From: Sediminibacterium sp. FEMGT703S
Lineage (GTDB): Bacteria > Bacteroidota > Bacteroidia > Chitinophagales > Chitinophagaceae
Assembly (NCBI GenBank): GCA_002786355.1
Contig: PGCO01000001.1
Coordinates: 372,001 to 436,000, forward strand
Direction of reading: 5' to 3'
DNA length: 64,000 nucleotides
The notes beneath the pieces are model-generated. The model was not told the DNA's origin. It was given only the letters and a program-made list of their open reading frames with translations, and did no database searches. Positions within the stretch are counted from its first letter, which is position 1; every line of letters starts with the position of its first letter. A program made the translations under genes and the position numbers. Shown one piece after another: positions 54,000 through 62,946 of the stretch.

Positions 54000-55640
54000 A
54001 TGAAATTTTATCTAGCGATTCAACTTGTTGATTTGTATCAACGAAAGATTTATCCTGCAAAAGTTACTGTTGAAAATAATTATATCACTCAAATTGATTC
54101 GATTAGTGATGCCGAAGTAACTACTAGCGGTTTTTTAATGCCTGGTTTTATAGACAGTCATGTACATATTGAAAGTAGCATGCTTATTCCAAGTGAATTT
54201 GCACGTATTGCTGTAATGCATGGAACAGTTGGTACAGTGAGTGATCCGCATGAAATAGCCAATGTATGCGGCATGGAGGGTGTACAATTCATGATTAATA
54301 ATGGCAAGCAAGTACCATTCAAATTTAATTTTGGCGCTCCCAGTTGTGTACCTGCCACTGTATTTGAAACTGCTGGTGCAGCTTTAGATCATAAAGATAT
54401 AGAAGCATTACTTGCAATGGATGATATTAAGTACTTAAGTGAAATGATGAATTTCCCCGGCGTGCTGCACAATGACCCAGAAGTCATGAAAAAAATTGCA
54501 GCAGCACACCGGGCCGGTAAGCCCGTGGATGGGCACGCCCCCGGCCTTACCGGAGCAATGGCTAAGCAATATATAGAAGCAGGCATTTCTACCGACCATG
54601 AATGCTTTACACTAGAGGAAGCCGTAGATAAATTATCCTATGGAATGAAAATCATTATTCGCGAAGGAAGTGCTGCAAAAAATTTTGAAGCCCTTGCAGA
54701 ATTAATAGACGACCATCCAAATATGATTATGCTTTGCAGTGATGATAAACATCCAGATAGTTTAGTGGAAGGTCATATCAATCAATTGTGTGCAAGAGCA
54801 GTAGCAAAAGGTTTGGAAGTATTTAATGTGTTGAAAGCTGCATGCATTAACCCAGTAAAACATTACAGTTTACATATTGGCACCCTTCGCGTGGGAGACC
54901 CCGCCGATTTTATTATTGTAGAAGACTTGACTCATTTCAAGGTATTGCAGACTTATATTGACGGGCAAGCACTGCTCAACAATGGAAAATCACTCATCCA
55001 ATCTGTGCCGGCAACTCCCATCAATCAGTTTACCTGTGCGCCAGTAAATGCAATTGATTTATCTGTACCTATGGAATCCTATCCAAATCAAGATGGACTG
55101 ATTCCTGTTATTGAAGCATTGGATGGACAACTCATTACGAACAAATTGTATTTACCCGCAACCATTTTAAATGATTGCATTGTTAGCAATACAGCCGATG
55201 ATATTTTAAAAATGGTAGTGGTAAATAGGTACCATATGGCGCCGGTTGCAAAATCATTTATTAAAAATTTTGGCTTCCGTACCGGCGCCATCGCCTCCAC
55301 AGTAGCACACGATAGCCACAATATCGTGGCGGTGGGTGCAACCGATGAAGCAATTGCGGCAGCCATCAACGCAGTCATTGCAGCCGAAGGAGGAGTTAGC
55401 TGTGTAGATGGCAATAATGAAACTTTAGTACTACCCTTACCCGTTGCAGGATTAATGAGTACCGAAGATGGATTTGTTGTTGCACAAAAATATACCGCAA
55501 TAGATGCAATGGCTAAAGGTTTAGGAAGTCCATTGAGTGCACCCTTTATGACATTAAGTTTTATGGCATTGCTGGTAATACCCCATTTAAAATTGAGCGA
55601 TAAAGGAATATTTGACGGAGATCGGTTTGCATTTCTATAA
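54000..55640 (+). CDS. ade: Adenine deaminase
   Basis: This 546-residue enzyme of the amidohydrolase family converts adenine to hypoxanthine. The metal site includes His54 and His56 (IDSHVHIESSML), followed by GTVGTVSDPHEIANVCG and MLCSDDKHPDSLV. The C-terminal Ade domain has FIKNFGFRTGAIASTVAHDSHN. ATG 54000 (MKFYLAIQLVDLYQRKIY) is the usual kind of start; an upstream in-frame start at 53961 would overlap the PAS gene. It is followed 30 nt later by upp, so it is part of a purine/pyrimidine salvage pair. Confidence 0.95.
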   Translation: MKFYLAIQLVDLYQRKIYPAKVTVENNYITQIDSISDAEVTTSGFLMPGFIDSHVHIESSMLIPSEFARIAVMHGTVGTVSDPHEIANVCGMEGVQFMINNGKQVPFKFNFGAPSCVPATVFETAGAALDHKDIEALLAMDDIKYLSEMMNFPGVLHNDPEVMKKIAAAHRAGKPVDGHAPGLTGAMAKQYIEAGISTDHECFTLEEAVDKLSYGMKIIIREGSAAKNFEALAELIDDHPNMIMLCSDDKHPDSLVEGHINQLCARAVAKGLEVFNVLKAACINPVKHYSLHIGTLRVGDPADFIIVEDLTHFKVLQTYIDGQALLNNGKSLIQSVPATPINQFTCAPVNAIDLSVPMESYPNQDGLIPVIEALDGQLITNKLYLPATILNDCIVSNTADDILKMVVVNRYHMAPVAKSFIKNFGFRTGAIASTVAHDSHNIVAVGATDEAIAAAINAVIAAEGGVSCVDGNNETLVLPLPVAGLMSTEDGFVVAQKYTAIDAMAKGLGSPLSAPFMTLSFMALLVIPHLKLSDKGIFDGDRFAFL

Positions 55641-55645
55641 ACTCG

Positions 55646-55653
55646 TATTTTCG
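55646..55653 (+). promoter_or_regulatory. Candidate -7 element of upp
   Basis: TATTTTCG, one mismatch from TAnnTTTG, ends 17 nt before the ATG. A TTTG at 55626-55629 is 16 nt upstream, slightly close. Confidence 0.3.
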
Positions 55654-55670
55654 CAACTCAATACTAGCCA

Positions 55671-56324
55671 ATGGTCATCAATTTAAGTGAGCAGCACAGT
55701 CTGCTAAGCAACTGGGTATCTGAATTAAGAAATGTTGAGGTACAAGGCGACCGCATGCGTTTTAGAAGAAATTTAGAACGGATTGCAGAAGTGGCTGCAT
55801 TTGAAATAAGCAAGCAATTGCCTTGGGAAACAAAGGAAATCCCTACTCCATTAGGAACCCATGAAAGTAAGGTATTAGCCGCGCAACCAGTATTGGCCAC
55901 GATATTAAGGGCTGGATTACCCATGCATACAGGCATGCTAAATTATTTTGACAAAGCAGACAATGCATTTGTTTCAGCCTACAGAAAACACCATCGCGAT
56001 GGTAGTTTCGAAATCAGTATGGAATATATGAGCTGCCCCGATTTGAATAACCGTGTAGTGATTATTTCAGACCCGATGTTGGCAACAGGATCATCAGTAG
56101 TAAAAACCATTCAGCATATGAAAGCCGAGGGAAACCCAGCATCATTTCACGTGGTAGTAGCTATTGCCTGTTCTGTAGGTATTGAGTATTTAGAAAGAGA
56201 ATGTGGAGATGATATCACCATTTGGTGTGGAGATATAGACGAAGAATTAACTGCTAAATCTTATATCGTTCCAGGTTTAGGCGACGCAGGCGACCTAGCA
56301 TTTGGCTCAAAGCTGCAAGCATAG
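55671..56324 (+). CDS. upp: Uracil phosphoribosyltransferase
   Basis: This 217-residue phosphoribosyltransferase makes UMP from uracil and PRPP. Features are ATILRAGLPMHTGMLNYFD, the PRPP-binding loop VIISDPMLATGSSVVKTIQ and the C-terminal uracil site YIVPGLGDAGDLAFGSK. Length and motifs are normal. It lies 30 nt after ade in the same direction, with an own -7-like box in between. Confidence 0.95.
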   Translation: MVINLSEQHSLLSNWVSELRNVEVQGDRMRFRRNLERIAEVAAFEISKQLPWETKEIPTPLGTHESKVLAAQPVLATILRAGLPMHTGMLNYFDKADNAFVSAYRKHHRDGSFEISMEYMSCPDLNNRVVIISDPMLATGSSVVKTIQHMKAEGNPASFHVVVAIACSVGIEYLERECGDDITIWCGDIDEELTAKSYIVPGLGDAGDLAFGSKLQA

Positions 56325-56333
56325 TTTAATTTG

Positions 56334-56341
56334 TATCTTTA
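56334..56341 (+). promoter_or_regulatory. Candidate -7 element of the PorP/SprF gene
   Basis: TATCTTTA ends 16 nt before the ATG at 56358; it is the same octamer as at 6650 and 3928. No -33 TTTG at the usual distance. Confidence 0.35.
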
Positions 56342-56357
56342 AGACCAAGTTTGGTGT

Positions 56358-57362
56358 ATGCGCAAAATAATGCTTCTGTGGGTGGGAATGGTATTTGCTG
56401 TAGTGGCTACTGCACAGGATCCACATTTTTCGCAATTCTTCTCTTCTCCCCTCACTTTAAATCCAGCATTCACAGGTAAATTTTTTGGAACATACAGAGT
56501 TGCTGGAAATTACCGAAACCAATGGCCTACCATCAACAACGCATTTACGACTGGCACGGCCTCAATAGACTTTCAGGTCATGCCCAACAAAATGGCTACA
56601 GGAGATGCATGGGGAGTAGGGTTCATGGCTTTGAACGACAACAGTAGTAATGGGGCAGTTAAATTTAATTATGGGAGTATTTCCACTGCCTATCATAAAA
56701 GTTTAGATGAAGATGGAATGCATCAAATTGGATTGGGTATACAAGCTACTTATGCCAATATGCTCATCAATCCCAGCAGCCTAAATTTTGAGGATCAGTT
56801 AACCACAGCAGGTTTTACCCGAATTACCTCCGAAATATTTAATGCAAGTAATTTAAAATCGAATTATCTAGATTTAAATGCAGGCTTATTGTATAACGGA
56901 AGTACTAACGATAGAAATAATTTCTACTTCGGAATTAGCATGTATCATATTAATCAGCCAAAGCAAACATTCACTGGTGCTGAATACTTATTAAAACCCA
57001 GAACAAATATTCATGTTGGGGCATATTTTCCTTTAAGCCCAACCATCACCATGCATATGAGTGGGTCTCAAAGTTTTCAAGCAAAATCAAGTCAAACTAT
57101 ATTTGGTGGGGCATTGCAATTGAATGCCACGCCCGATCAAGACAATCCGACTAGTTTATACGTTGGAGGATGGATGAGATGGAGAGATGCAATTATACCC
57201 TATATCGGCATTGAATTTAATAACTTAAGAATAGGTGCAACTTATGATTACAATGCTTCTTCATTAAGAACAGCTTCGATGAATAGAGGAGGCATTGAAG
57301 TTTCATTAATCTATATTAGAAGACCAAATACCGACAGACCAATTAACTGTCCCAAGTTTTAG
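56358..57362 (+). CDS. PorP/SprF family type IX secretion system membrane protein
   Basis: This 334-residue outer-membrane protein has a signal peptide (MRKIMLLWVGMVFAVVATAQ) then DPHFSQFFSSPLTLNPAFTG, the hallmark of the PorP/SprF family. The rest alternates beta strands with an aromatic C-terminus region (IYIRRPNTDRPINCPKF). PorP/SprF proteins help type IX secretion and often sit beside large secreted adhesins. No such partner or other gliding or T9SS genes are in the window, so it stands alone here. Confidence 0.9.
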   Translation: MRKIMLLWVGMVFAVVATAQDPHFSQFFSSPLTLNPAFTGKFFGTYRVAGNYRNQWPTINNAFTTGTASIDFQVMPNKMATGDAWGVGFMALNDNSSNGAVKFNYGSISTAYHKSLDEDGMHQIGLGIQATYANMLINPSSLNFEDQLTTAGFTRITSEIFNASNLKSNYLDLNAGLLYNGSTNDRNNFYFGISMYHINQPKQTFTGAEYLLKPRTNIHVGAYFPLSPTITMHMSGSQSFQAKSSQTIFGGALQLNATPDQDNPTSLYVGGWMRWRDAIIPYIGIEFNNLRIGATYDYNASSLRTASMNRGGIEVSLIYIRRPNTDRPINCPKF

Positions 57363-57374
57363 ATAGCTATTTGT

Positions 57375-57382
57375 TATCTTTG
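57375..57382 (+). promoter_or_regulatory. Candidate -7 element of the EI24-family gene
   Basis: TATCTTTG fits the consensus exactly; its end is 14 nt before the TTG start at 57397. Confidence 0.45.
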
Positions 57383-57396
57383 TCAAAACCTTCTGA

Positions 57397-58185
57397 TTGC
57401 TAAAAGAAATAATTATATCCATACAAGCATACGGTAGAGCGCATCAATTTATTAAGGCCAATAAATTGTGGAAATGGATTATCGTGCCAGGCATTTTGTA
57501 TATGCTATTGTTTATCACTGGCATGTTCTTTTTTAGTCAGAGTGCCAATAATGCGATTGAGTGGATTGCACTAAGAACAGGATTAAAAGGCTGGTTAGAC
57601 ACAATCGACAACGGATTTTTAGGGTTCTTGTTCACCATGGGAAGCATGCTGCTCTGGATTTTGCTCATGCTGTTTTACTTTTCTTTATTTAAATTTTTAT
57701 TCCTGATAGTAGGCTCACCCTTATTTGCTTATTTAAGTGAAAAAACAGAAGCCATTATCGAAAAAAAGGATTTCCCTTTTAATAAAGAGCAGTTTATCAA
57801 AGACATTATAAGAGGTGTCAAACTTTCAGTTAGAAATAGCTTGTGGCAAACAGTTTATTTACTCAGCATCATCTTTCTTAGTTTAATTCCGCTAGTAGGT
57901 TGGCTCACCCCTTTTTTAGCATTGCTCTTAGAATGTTATTATTATGGGTTTTCTATGCTAGACTACAGTATGGAAAGACATAAAAAATCGGAAGCAGAAA
58001 GTATCTCATTTGTGAGTGCACATAAAGGGTTAGCCATGGGTAATGGAATCGTGTTTTACCTTTTTCATTTTTTACCCATTATCGGTTGGATCTTAGCCCC
58101 TACTTATGCAGTAGTTGCTGCCACTTTAAGCATATATCCATTAAAGAAAGAAGCTCTTGAACAATCCATCAGTAAAAACGGGTAA
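57397..58185 (+). CDS. EI24 domain-containing membrane protein
   Basis: This 262-residue protein has about five to six hydrophobic helices. It matches the EI24/CysZ family in style: WKWIIVPGILYMLLFITGMF near the start, FKFLFLIVGSPLFAYLSEKTE, and LIPLVGWLTPFLALLLECYYYGFSMLDY later. CysZ imports sulfate; EI24-like bacterial proteins are otherwise poorly known. The start is a TTG at 57397, since an in-frame TGA stands directly upstream and no ATG fits. Its end overlaps the RsmI-like gene by 29 nt. Confidence 0.85.
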   Translation: MLKEIIISIQAYGRAHQFIKANKLWKWIIVPGILYMLLFITGMFFFSQSANNAIEWIALRTGLKGWLDTIDNGFLGFLFTMGSMLLWILLMLFYFSLFKFLFLIVGSPLFAYLSEKTEAIIEKKDFPFNKEQFIKDIIRGVKLSVRNSLWQTVYLLSIIFLSLIPLVGWLTPFLALLLECYYYGFSMLDYSMERHKKSEAESISFVSAHKGLAMGNGIVFYLFHFLPIIGWILAPTYAVVAATLSIYPLKKEALEQSISKNG

Positions 58186-58873
58186 AGTCATTTTAATCCC
58201 AACGGTATTGCACGAAGAAGCCTTGCATACCATTCCAGCATATATAACAGATGCTATTAAAGAATGTACCGTGTTTTTTGTAGAGAACGAAAAAACCACC
58301 CGTCGTTTTTTTAAAAAGCTTTGGAAAGAAATGGTCATTGACAATTATCAATGGCATACTATTCATAAAGCAGAAGCAGCTGTAACACAAGCATTCATTA
58401 GCGCTTTAGAAAAAGGGCATACTATCGGAATAGTGAGTGAAGCGGGTTGCCCAGGCATTGCAGATCCAGGACAAATTTTGGTAGAAGCTGCACAGTTAAA
58501 GGGATTCAAGGTTTCTCCACTAGTAGGACCTAGCTCCATTTTGCTTGCCTTAATGGCTAGCGGAATGAATGGACAATGTTTTCAATTTAATGGTTACTTG
58601 CCTATTGATTCATTAGAAAAGAAGAAAAAAATAAAAGCAATAGAAGAAGATTCCTTACGCAATCAATGCACGCATTTATTTATTGAAACACCTTATCGAA
58701 ACAATCAATTGTTTGCAGATATTTTACAGTGTTGTAAACCAGAAACCCGAATTTGTATTGCCAAAAATATTACAGCACCCGATGAATGGATTGTAACTAA
58801 AACAGCAAAAGACTGGGCAAAAAAAATACCGGAACTGCATAAAATTCCGGTAATCTTTTTAATTCAAGCTTAA
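58157..58873 (+). CDS. SAM-dependent methyltransferase, RsmI-like (tetrapyrrole methylase fold)
   Basis: This 238-residue protein has the tetrapyrrole-methylase fold: VILIPTVLHEEALHTIPAYI, VFFVENEKTTRRFFKKL, GIVSEAGCPGIADPGQ and SPLVGPSSILLALMASGMNG, followed by FNGYLPID. These match the RsmI family (2'-O-methylation of C1402 in 16S rRNA), but the usual opening GTLYLVATPIGN is altered to GKVILIPTVL, so it is a divergent branch that may have another target. The TTG start at 58157 overlaps the EI24 gene by 29 nt. Confidence 0.85.
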   Translation: MNNPSVKTGKVILIPTVLHEEALHTIPAYITDAIKECTVFFVENEKTTRRFFKKLWKEMVIDNYQWHTIHKAEAAVTQAFISALEKGHTIGIVSEAGCPGIADPGQILVEAAQLKGFKVSPLVGPSSILLALMASGMNGQCFQFNGYLPIDSLEKKKKIKAIEEDSLRNQCTHLFIETPYRNNQLFADILQCCKPETRICIAKNITAPDEWIVTKTAKDWAKKIPELHKIPVIFLIQA

Positions 58874-58926
58874 ACGAATAAGGTTATCCAAACAATATGG
58901 GCAGATTAGTTATTGTTGCTTAAGCG

Positions 58927-59328
58927 CTAAGATGGTTTTTTAGGTGCTATGATGGTTTCATTACCTAAGCCTCTCACTTCTAAAATACTGTCTACGATAT
59001 ATTTTTCTACACCGCGCCAAGGCAATGCACCTAGGTAGCGTTTGTAATGCACATTAATTTCTCTGCCAGAATTTTGATTTAATACCTCAGCAACTTTTTC
59101 ATCTTCTACACTGAATTCAAATTCAATACTCTGTACATTGGCTTTAAAACCACTCTGAATTAAATTGCCTTCATAGGTTTTAAATACGAATCCCTTTTGT
59201 TGAAAGGTATTTAGTATTCCAGCTTTGGTACCTTCTGAGTACACAAAATAAAAACGCCAATATATAAATGCAACTAGCAACAAAATGATTATGGTAGTAG
59301 CACTCCAAGCAAATTTTTTCATAGTCAT
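58927..59328 (-). CDS. Small membrane-anchored protein of unknown function
   Basis: This 133-residue protein has one N-terminal membrane helix (about 8-27; TTIIILLLVAFIYWRFYFVY) and a soluble part with FKTYEGNLIQSGFKANVQSI and REINVHYKRYLGALPWRGV. A 6-phosphogluconate dehydrogenase label is sometimes put on such Bacteroidota proteins, without good reason. ATG 59328 overlaps no codon of the M28 peptidase gene, whose TAA is at 59330-59332. It is co-directional with and behind that gene. Confidence 0.75.
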   Translation of the reverse strand: MTMKKFAWSATTIIILLLVAFIYWRFYFVYSEGTKAGILNTFQQKGFVFKTYEGNLIQSGFKANVQSIEFEFSVEDEKVAEVLNQNSGREINVHYKRYLGALPWRGVEKYIVDSILEVRGLGNETIIAPKKPS

Positions 59329-59329
59329 A

Positions 59330-60700
59330 TTACAATCCGTATTGATCAACAAGGTAGATTAATGCAGCCATATTCACTGCACCCAAATTCAATTCTCTTT
59401 TATTCACGTTTTCGAATACATCAGAACGAGCATGGTGAATATCAAAATAACGCTGGCTATCTGGCATCAAACCAGCAATCGGTGTTCCAAAAGTTTTATT
59501 GAGTGGACCAATATCTGCACCACCTCCACCAGCTTGCAAGAAGTCGGTACCATAAGGTTTTAGCAAAGGCAACCAGTTTTGAATTTTAGTTAACTGCGCG
59601 GGAGAGACGGTGAAACCAAACCCTCGCGGTGTAAATCCCCCCGCATCAGATTCTAAAGCAAATACGTGTTTCTCTTTATTTTTTTGTGCTTCTTCTGCAT
59701 ATTTATTTCCACCGCGCATGCCATTTTCTTCATTAGCAAATAATACAAAGCGCAGTGTTCTTTTTGGCTTGTAGCCCAATGTTTTTAATGCACGCATGAT
59801 TTCGATGGTTTGTACGATTCCCGCACCATCATCGTGTGCGCCTTCATTTACATCCCAACTATCTAAATGACCACCTACAGTAATATATTCGTTTGGAAAT
59901 TCAGTACCCGTTAATTCAGCCACCACTGAATGACCCACTACATCTGGGCCAAAAGAACCATTGGTGGTCATGGAAACTTTAATGGAACTATTTCGTGTAG
60001 TAGACCAAATATAATCAGCGTCTTCATTGCCTAAAGCAATCGCTGGAATTTTAGGATACGCTTCATCATAACCTGTTGTACCTGTATGTGGATTGTTATC
60101 GGTGGCTTCGGTTAAAGAACGAATCATTACACCAACTGCGCCATATTTTGCAGCACGGCTAGGGCCTGATCTTCTATATTGACCTGCCTCTCCATATGAT
60201 TTAAATGTTTGAATATTGGTTGGATTGAATTTATTGTTGAAATATACAATCTTACCTTTCAATTGGTCTTTCTTGGCCTCCATTTCATCAAAATCTTGCA
60301 CGGCAATTACTTCAGCTACCAAGGGTTTACCACCCGTACCCAATGAATTACCCAATGCCAATACATCTAATGAACGATTGGTTTTTTTTCCGTTCTGTAA
60401 TACCACAGCAGCCAAGTCTTTGCCGCCTCTTTTCCAATTGGGCATCATGCATTCTTGTAAAAAAACTTTGTCTGCCCCTAATTTTTTAAGGGATGCTTCG
60501 CCCCACTGAACTGCTTTTGTATATTGAACAGAACCAGCTAAACGGCCTCCAATTCCTTTAGTGAGTTCGCGCAATAAATCGTGGGCCTTACCATTGCGCA
60601 TAATTTCATCACTTATTTTTTTGATATAAACCGAGTCCGCATTGCTTTGAGCGGAAGCCAGCATTGGAATAAATGCGGCTAGAATAAATAATTGCTTCAT
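59330..60700 (-). CDS. Secreted M28 family peptidase
   Basis: This 456-residue aminopeptidase has a signal peptide (MKQLFILAAFIPMLASAQ), a PA-like inserted domain (about 120-260) and the M28 zinc site: His278 and Asp280 (VGGHLDSWDVNEGAHDDGAG), the Asp about residue 290, FANEENGMRG (catalytic Glu pair), ALESDAGG, and FDIHHARSDVFENVN (last His). It should trim N-terminal residues from peptides in the periplasm or outside. It is divergent from bshA, 100 nt away. Confidence 0.92.
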   Translation of the reverse strand: MKQLFILAAFIPMLASAQSNADSVYIKKISDEIMRNGKAHDLLRELTKGIGGRLAGSVQYTKAVQWGEASLKKLGADKVFLQECMMPNWKRGGKDLAAVVLQNGKKTNRSLDVLALGNSLGTGGKPLVAEVIAVQDFDEMEAKKDQLKGKIVYFNNKFNPTNIQTFKSYGEAGQYRRSGPSRAAKYGAVGVMIRSLTEATDNNPHTGTTGYDEAYPKIPAIALGNEDADYIWSTTRNSSIKVSMTTNGSFGPDVVGHSVVAELTGTEFPNEYITVGGHLDSWDVNEGAHDDGAGIVQTIEIMRALKTLGYKPKRTLRFVLFANEENGMRGGNKYAEEAQKNKEKHVFALESDAGGFTPRGFGFTVSPAQLTKIQNWLPLLKPYGTDFLQAGGGGADIGPLNKTFGTPIAGLMPDSQRYFDIHHARSDVFENVNKRELNLGAVNMAALIYLVDQYGL

Positions 60701-60800
60701 TGGCTAAAGTTAACGATTTGATCGATTTGTTATGCTTTGATGAACGGAACGAACAAAAGCGAAAAAAAGCCGTTCTTTACATAGATTAATCTAGCAGTTT

Positions 60801-61946
60801 ATGCGTATAGGTATTGTGTGTTATCCCACATTTGGTGGATCTGGTGTTTTGGCGACCGAATTGGGTAAAGCCTTGGCCGATGAAGGCCATCAAGTGCATT
60901 TTATCACTTATCAGCAACCGGTAAGACTCAATGTATTTAACACCAATATATTTTACCATGAAGTAAGGGTGCCCACTTATCCCTTGTTTGATTATCCACC
61001 TTATGAAGTAGCATTGGCCAGTACCATGGTAGATGTAATCATGAATTATGATTTGGATTTATTGCATGTGCACTATGCCATTCCGCATGCATCGGCGGCC
61101 TATATGGCGCGTCAAATTGTACAGAAGAAAACTGGCAGACATGTACCATTCATTACTACGTTACACGGTACAGATATTACCCTAGTAGGGAAAGACAAAA
61201 CCTATGAACCCGTTGTTACTTTCTCCATTAACGAAAGCGATGCCATCACTGCAGTATCAAAAAACTTGCGCGATGAAACCTTTCAATCCTTTGCCATAGA
61301 AAAAGAGATAGAAGTCATTTACAATTTTGTAGACGTTAGTCGCTTCAATAAAAAACCCATTGATGCATTTAGAAAAGTGATTGCACCACATGGTGAAAAA
61401 ATATTGATGCACGCGAGTAACTTTAGAAAAGTGAAAAGAGTGACCGATGTTATCAAAATATTTGCTGCGGTTCAGAAAGTAGTGCCTTCGAAATTATTAA
61501 TGGTGGGAGATGGCCCGGAGAGACCCGCATGTGAAGAATTGATGAGAGAGTTAGGTGTAGAACAAGATGTGCGGTTCTTAGGCAAACAAGAACAAATAGA
61601 AGATATTCTTGCAGTAAGCGATGTGTTCTTATTGCCATCTGAATACGAAAGTTTTGGATTGGCTGCATTAGAAGCCATGGCAGCAAGAACAGTAGTGATC
61701 AGCACCAATGCAGGAGGATTAGGCGAAATCAATATTCAAGAAAAAACAGGGTTTATGGCCGATGTAGGGGATACCGCAGCCATGAGTAGTTTTGCCATTG
61801 AACTATTAAAAGACGAACCTAGATTGGCACAAATGAAAGAAGCTGCTTATGAGCAAGCAACTTTATTCGACATCAAAAATATCATCCCCATTTACGAAGC
61901 ATTGTATGGCAGGTTTTGTAGGATGGATCAATGTGAAGCGCCCTGA
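60801..61946 (+). CDS. bshA: N-acetyl-alpha-D-glucosaminyl L-malate synthase BshA
   Basis: This 381-residue GT4-family glycosyltransferase starts MRIGIVCYPTFGGSGVLATE, the BshA signature. It joins UDP-GlcNAc to L-malate, the first step of bacillithiol synthesis. HVHYAIPHASAAYMA, TTLHGTDITLVGKD, MLVGDGPERPACEELMRELG-like stretch and the ending EYESFGLAALEAMA are also GT4/BshA-like. bshB and bshC are not in this window. Bacillithiol is the expected low-molecular-weight thiol in Bacteroidota, in keeping with the OsmC and Prx genes here. Confidence 0.93.
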   Translation: MRIGIVCYPTFGGSGVLATELGKALADEGHQVHFITYQQPVRLNVFNTNIFYHEVRVPTYPLFDYPPYEVALASTMVDVIMNYDLDLLHVHYAIPHASAAYMARQIVQKKTGRHVPFITTLHGTDITLVGKDKTYEPVVTFSINESDAITAVSKNLRDETFQSFAIEKEIEVIYNFVDVSRFNKKPIDAFRKVIAPHGEKILMHASNFRKVKRVTDVIKIFAAVQKVVPSKLLMVGDGPERPACEELMRELGVEQDVRFLGKQEQIEDILAVSDVFLLPSEYESFGLAALEAMAARTVVISTNAGGLGEINIQEKTGFMADVGDTAAMSSFAIELLKDEPRLAQMKEAAYEQATLFDIKNIIPIYEALYGRFCRMDQCEAP

Positions 61947-61959
61947 TATAAGTGATTTT

Positions 61960-62787
61960 TTATTTTACTTTAATAAACCCTTGTATGATAAATGTGTCAT
62001 CCTGCGTATAAAACTCAATCACATAGTAATTGGGGTCTTTGATGATTGTTGTAGCATTGATGCTTTTCCAAGCTTTATCAGGTACGGAATATGATTGTTC
62101 CTGGTATAAGACTTTATTGGTAATTTCAGCAGGAGTACCCTTGGGTGTATAACTGTATATCTTTGCTTTTAGTTTTGTTAATTGCAATTCTTTGAGATTA
62201 GAAACATTCAAATTCAATTTTAATTCTCCATCTTTCAGCTTAAATCGGTCAGAGGGTTTTAGTGTCTGGCCATCTTTGATTTCACTAAATTCAGTTTTGC
62301 TGCCAAAGTAATACATTCTTCCTTTCATACCTATCAGTATGTTTTCCGGATTCTCTTCTATATTGATCATTACCGTTTGCTCAAACAATATTTTCTTTGT
62401 ATAATCATTAATGATGGCTGCATTATCATACTCTTGATAAATGGAAACACGATAGGTTCCGGGTTCTAGAAAACAATGAGTTTTATTTGTGCTTGCACTC
62501 CTTTCCGACATCTCATATAAATTGAATGTTCGGGTATTTTCTTCACCCCCAGAAGATAATAGCTTAGTAATACTGCACTTAATATTGGTCTCAATTTCAG
62601 AGGTTGCATTTGCAAGCACATACATGCAGAGTTGTGTACTTTTAATTGGTTGGTTATCAAGTCCAAAATAACTAGTGGGCTTATTGGTTGTTTTATTGTA
62701 TTCCGTACAAATATGGAAACTGACCTTCGACTGTGCAAGAAGGGAAAATGGGAATACTAGTAGGATACTCAGAAGAATGTTCTTCAT
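61960..62787 (-). CDS. Secreted protein of unknown function
   Basis: This 275-residue protein has a signal peptide (MKNILLSILLVFPFSLLAQ). I do not recognise the rest. It looks beta-rich: a segment with CFLEPGTYRVSIYQEY, a Gly-Met-Lys segment (ILIGMKGRMYYFGS), and a C-terminal QDDTFIIQGFIKVK. Four cysteines are visible in the mature part (ICTEYN, LCMYVL, IKCSIT, HCFLEP), which might pair in the periplasm. It lies downstream of the YwqK-like gene in the same direction, 159 nt away, and is convergent with bshA. Confidence 0.75.
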   Translation of the reverse strand: MKNILLSILLVFPFSLLAQSKVSFHICTEYNKTTNKPTSYFGLDNQPIKSTQLCMYVLANATSEIETNIKCSITKLLSSGGEENTRTFNLYEMSERSASTNKTHCFLEPGTYRVSIYQEYDNAAIINDYTKKILFEQTVMINIEENPENILIGMKGRMYYFGSKTEFSEIKDGQTLKPSDRFKLKDGELKLNLNVSNLKELQLTKLKAKIYSYTPKGTPAEITNKVLYQEQSYSVPDKAWKSINATTIIKDPNYYVIEFYTQDDTFIIQGFIKVK

Positions 62788-62946
62788 ACAACGTATTTTC
62801 TACGCTAATATAATAAGTTTTACTTTTAAAGCTCCCCCTAGAATTAGTACAAAGGTTCAAAGGAATTACTGCATTTTAACTTATTTATTTTATTCACCAA
62901 TGTTAGCTAATTGGTGTGCCAATTTCAATTCCAAAAGGTTTGCTAG

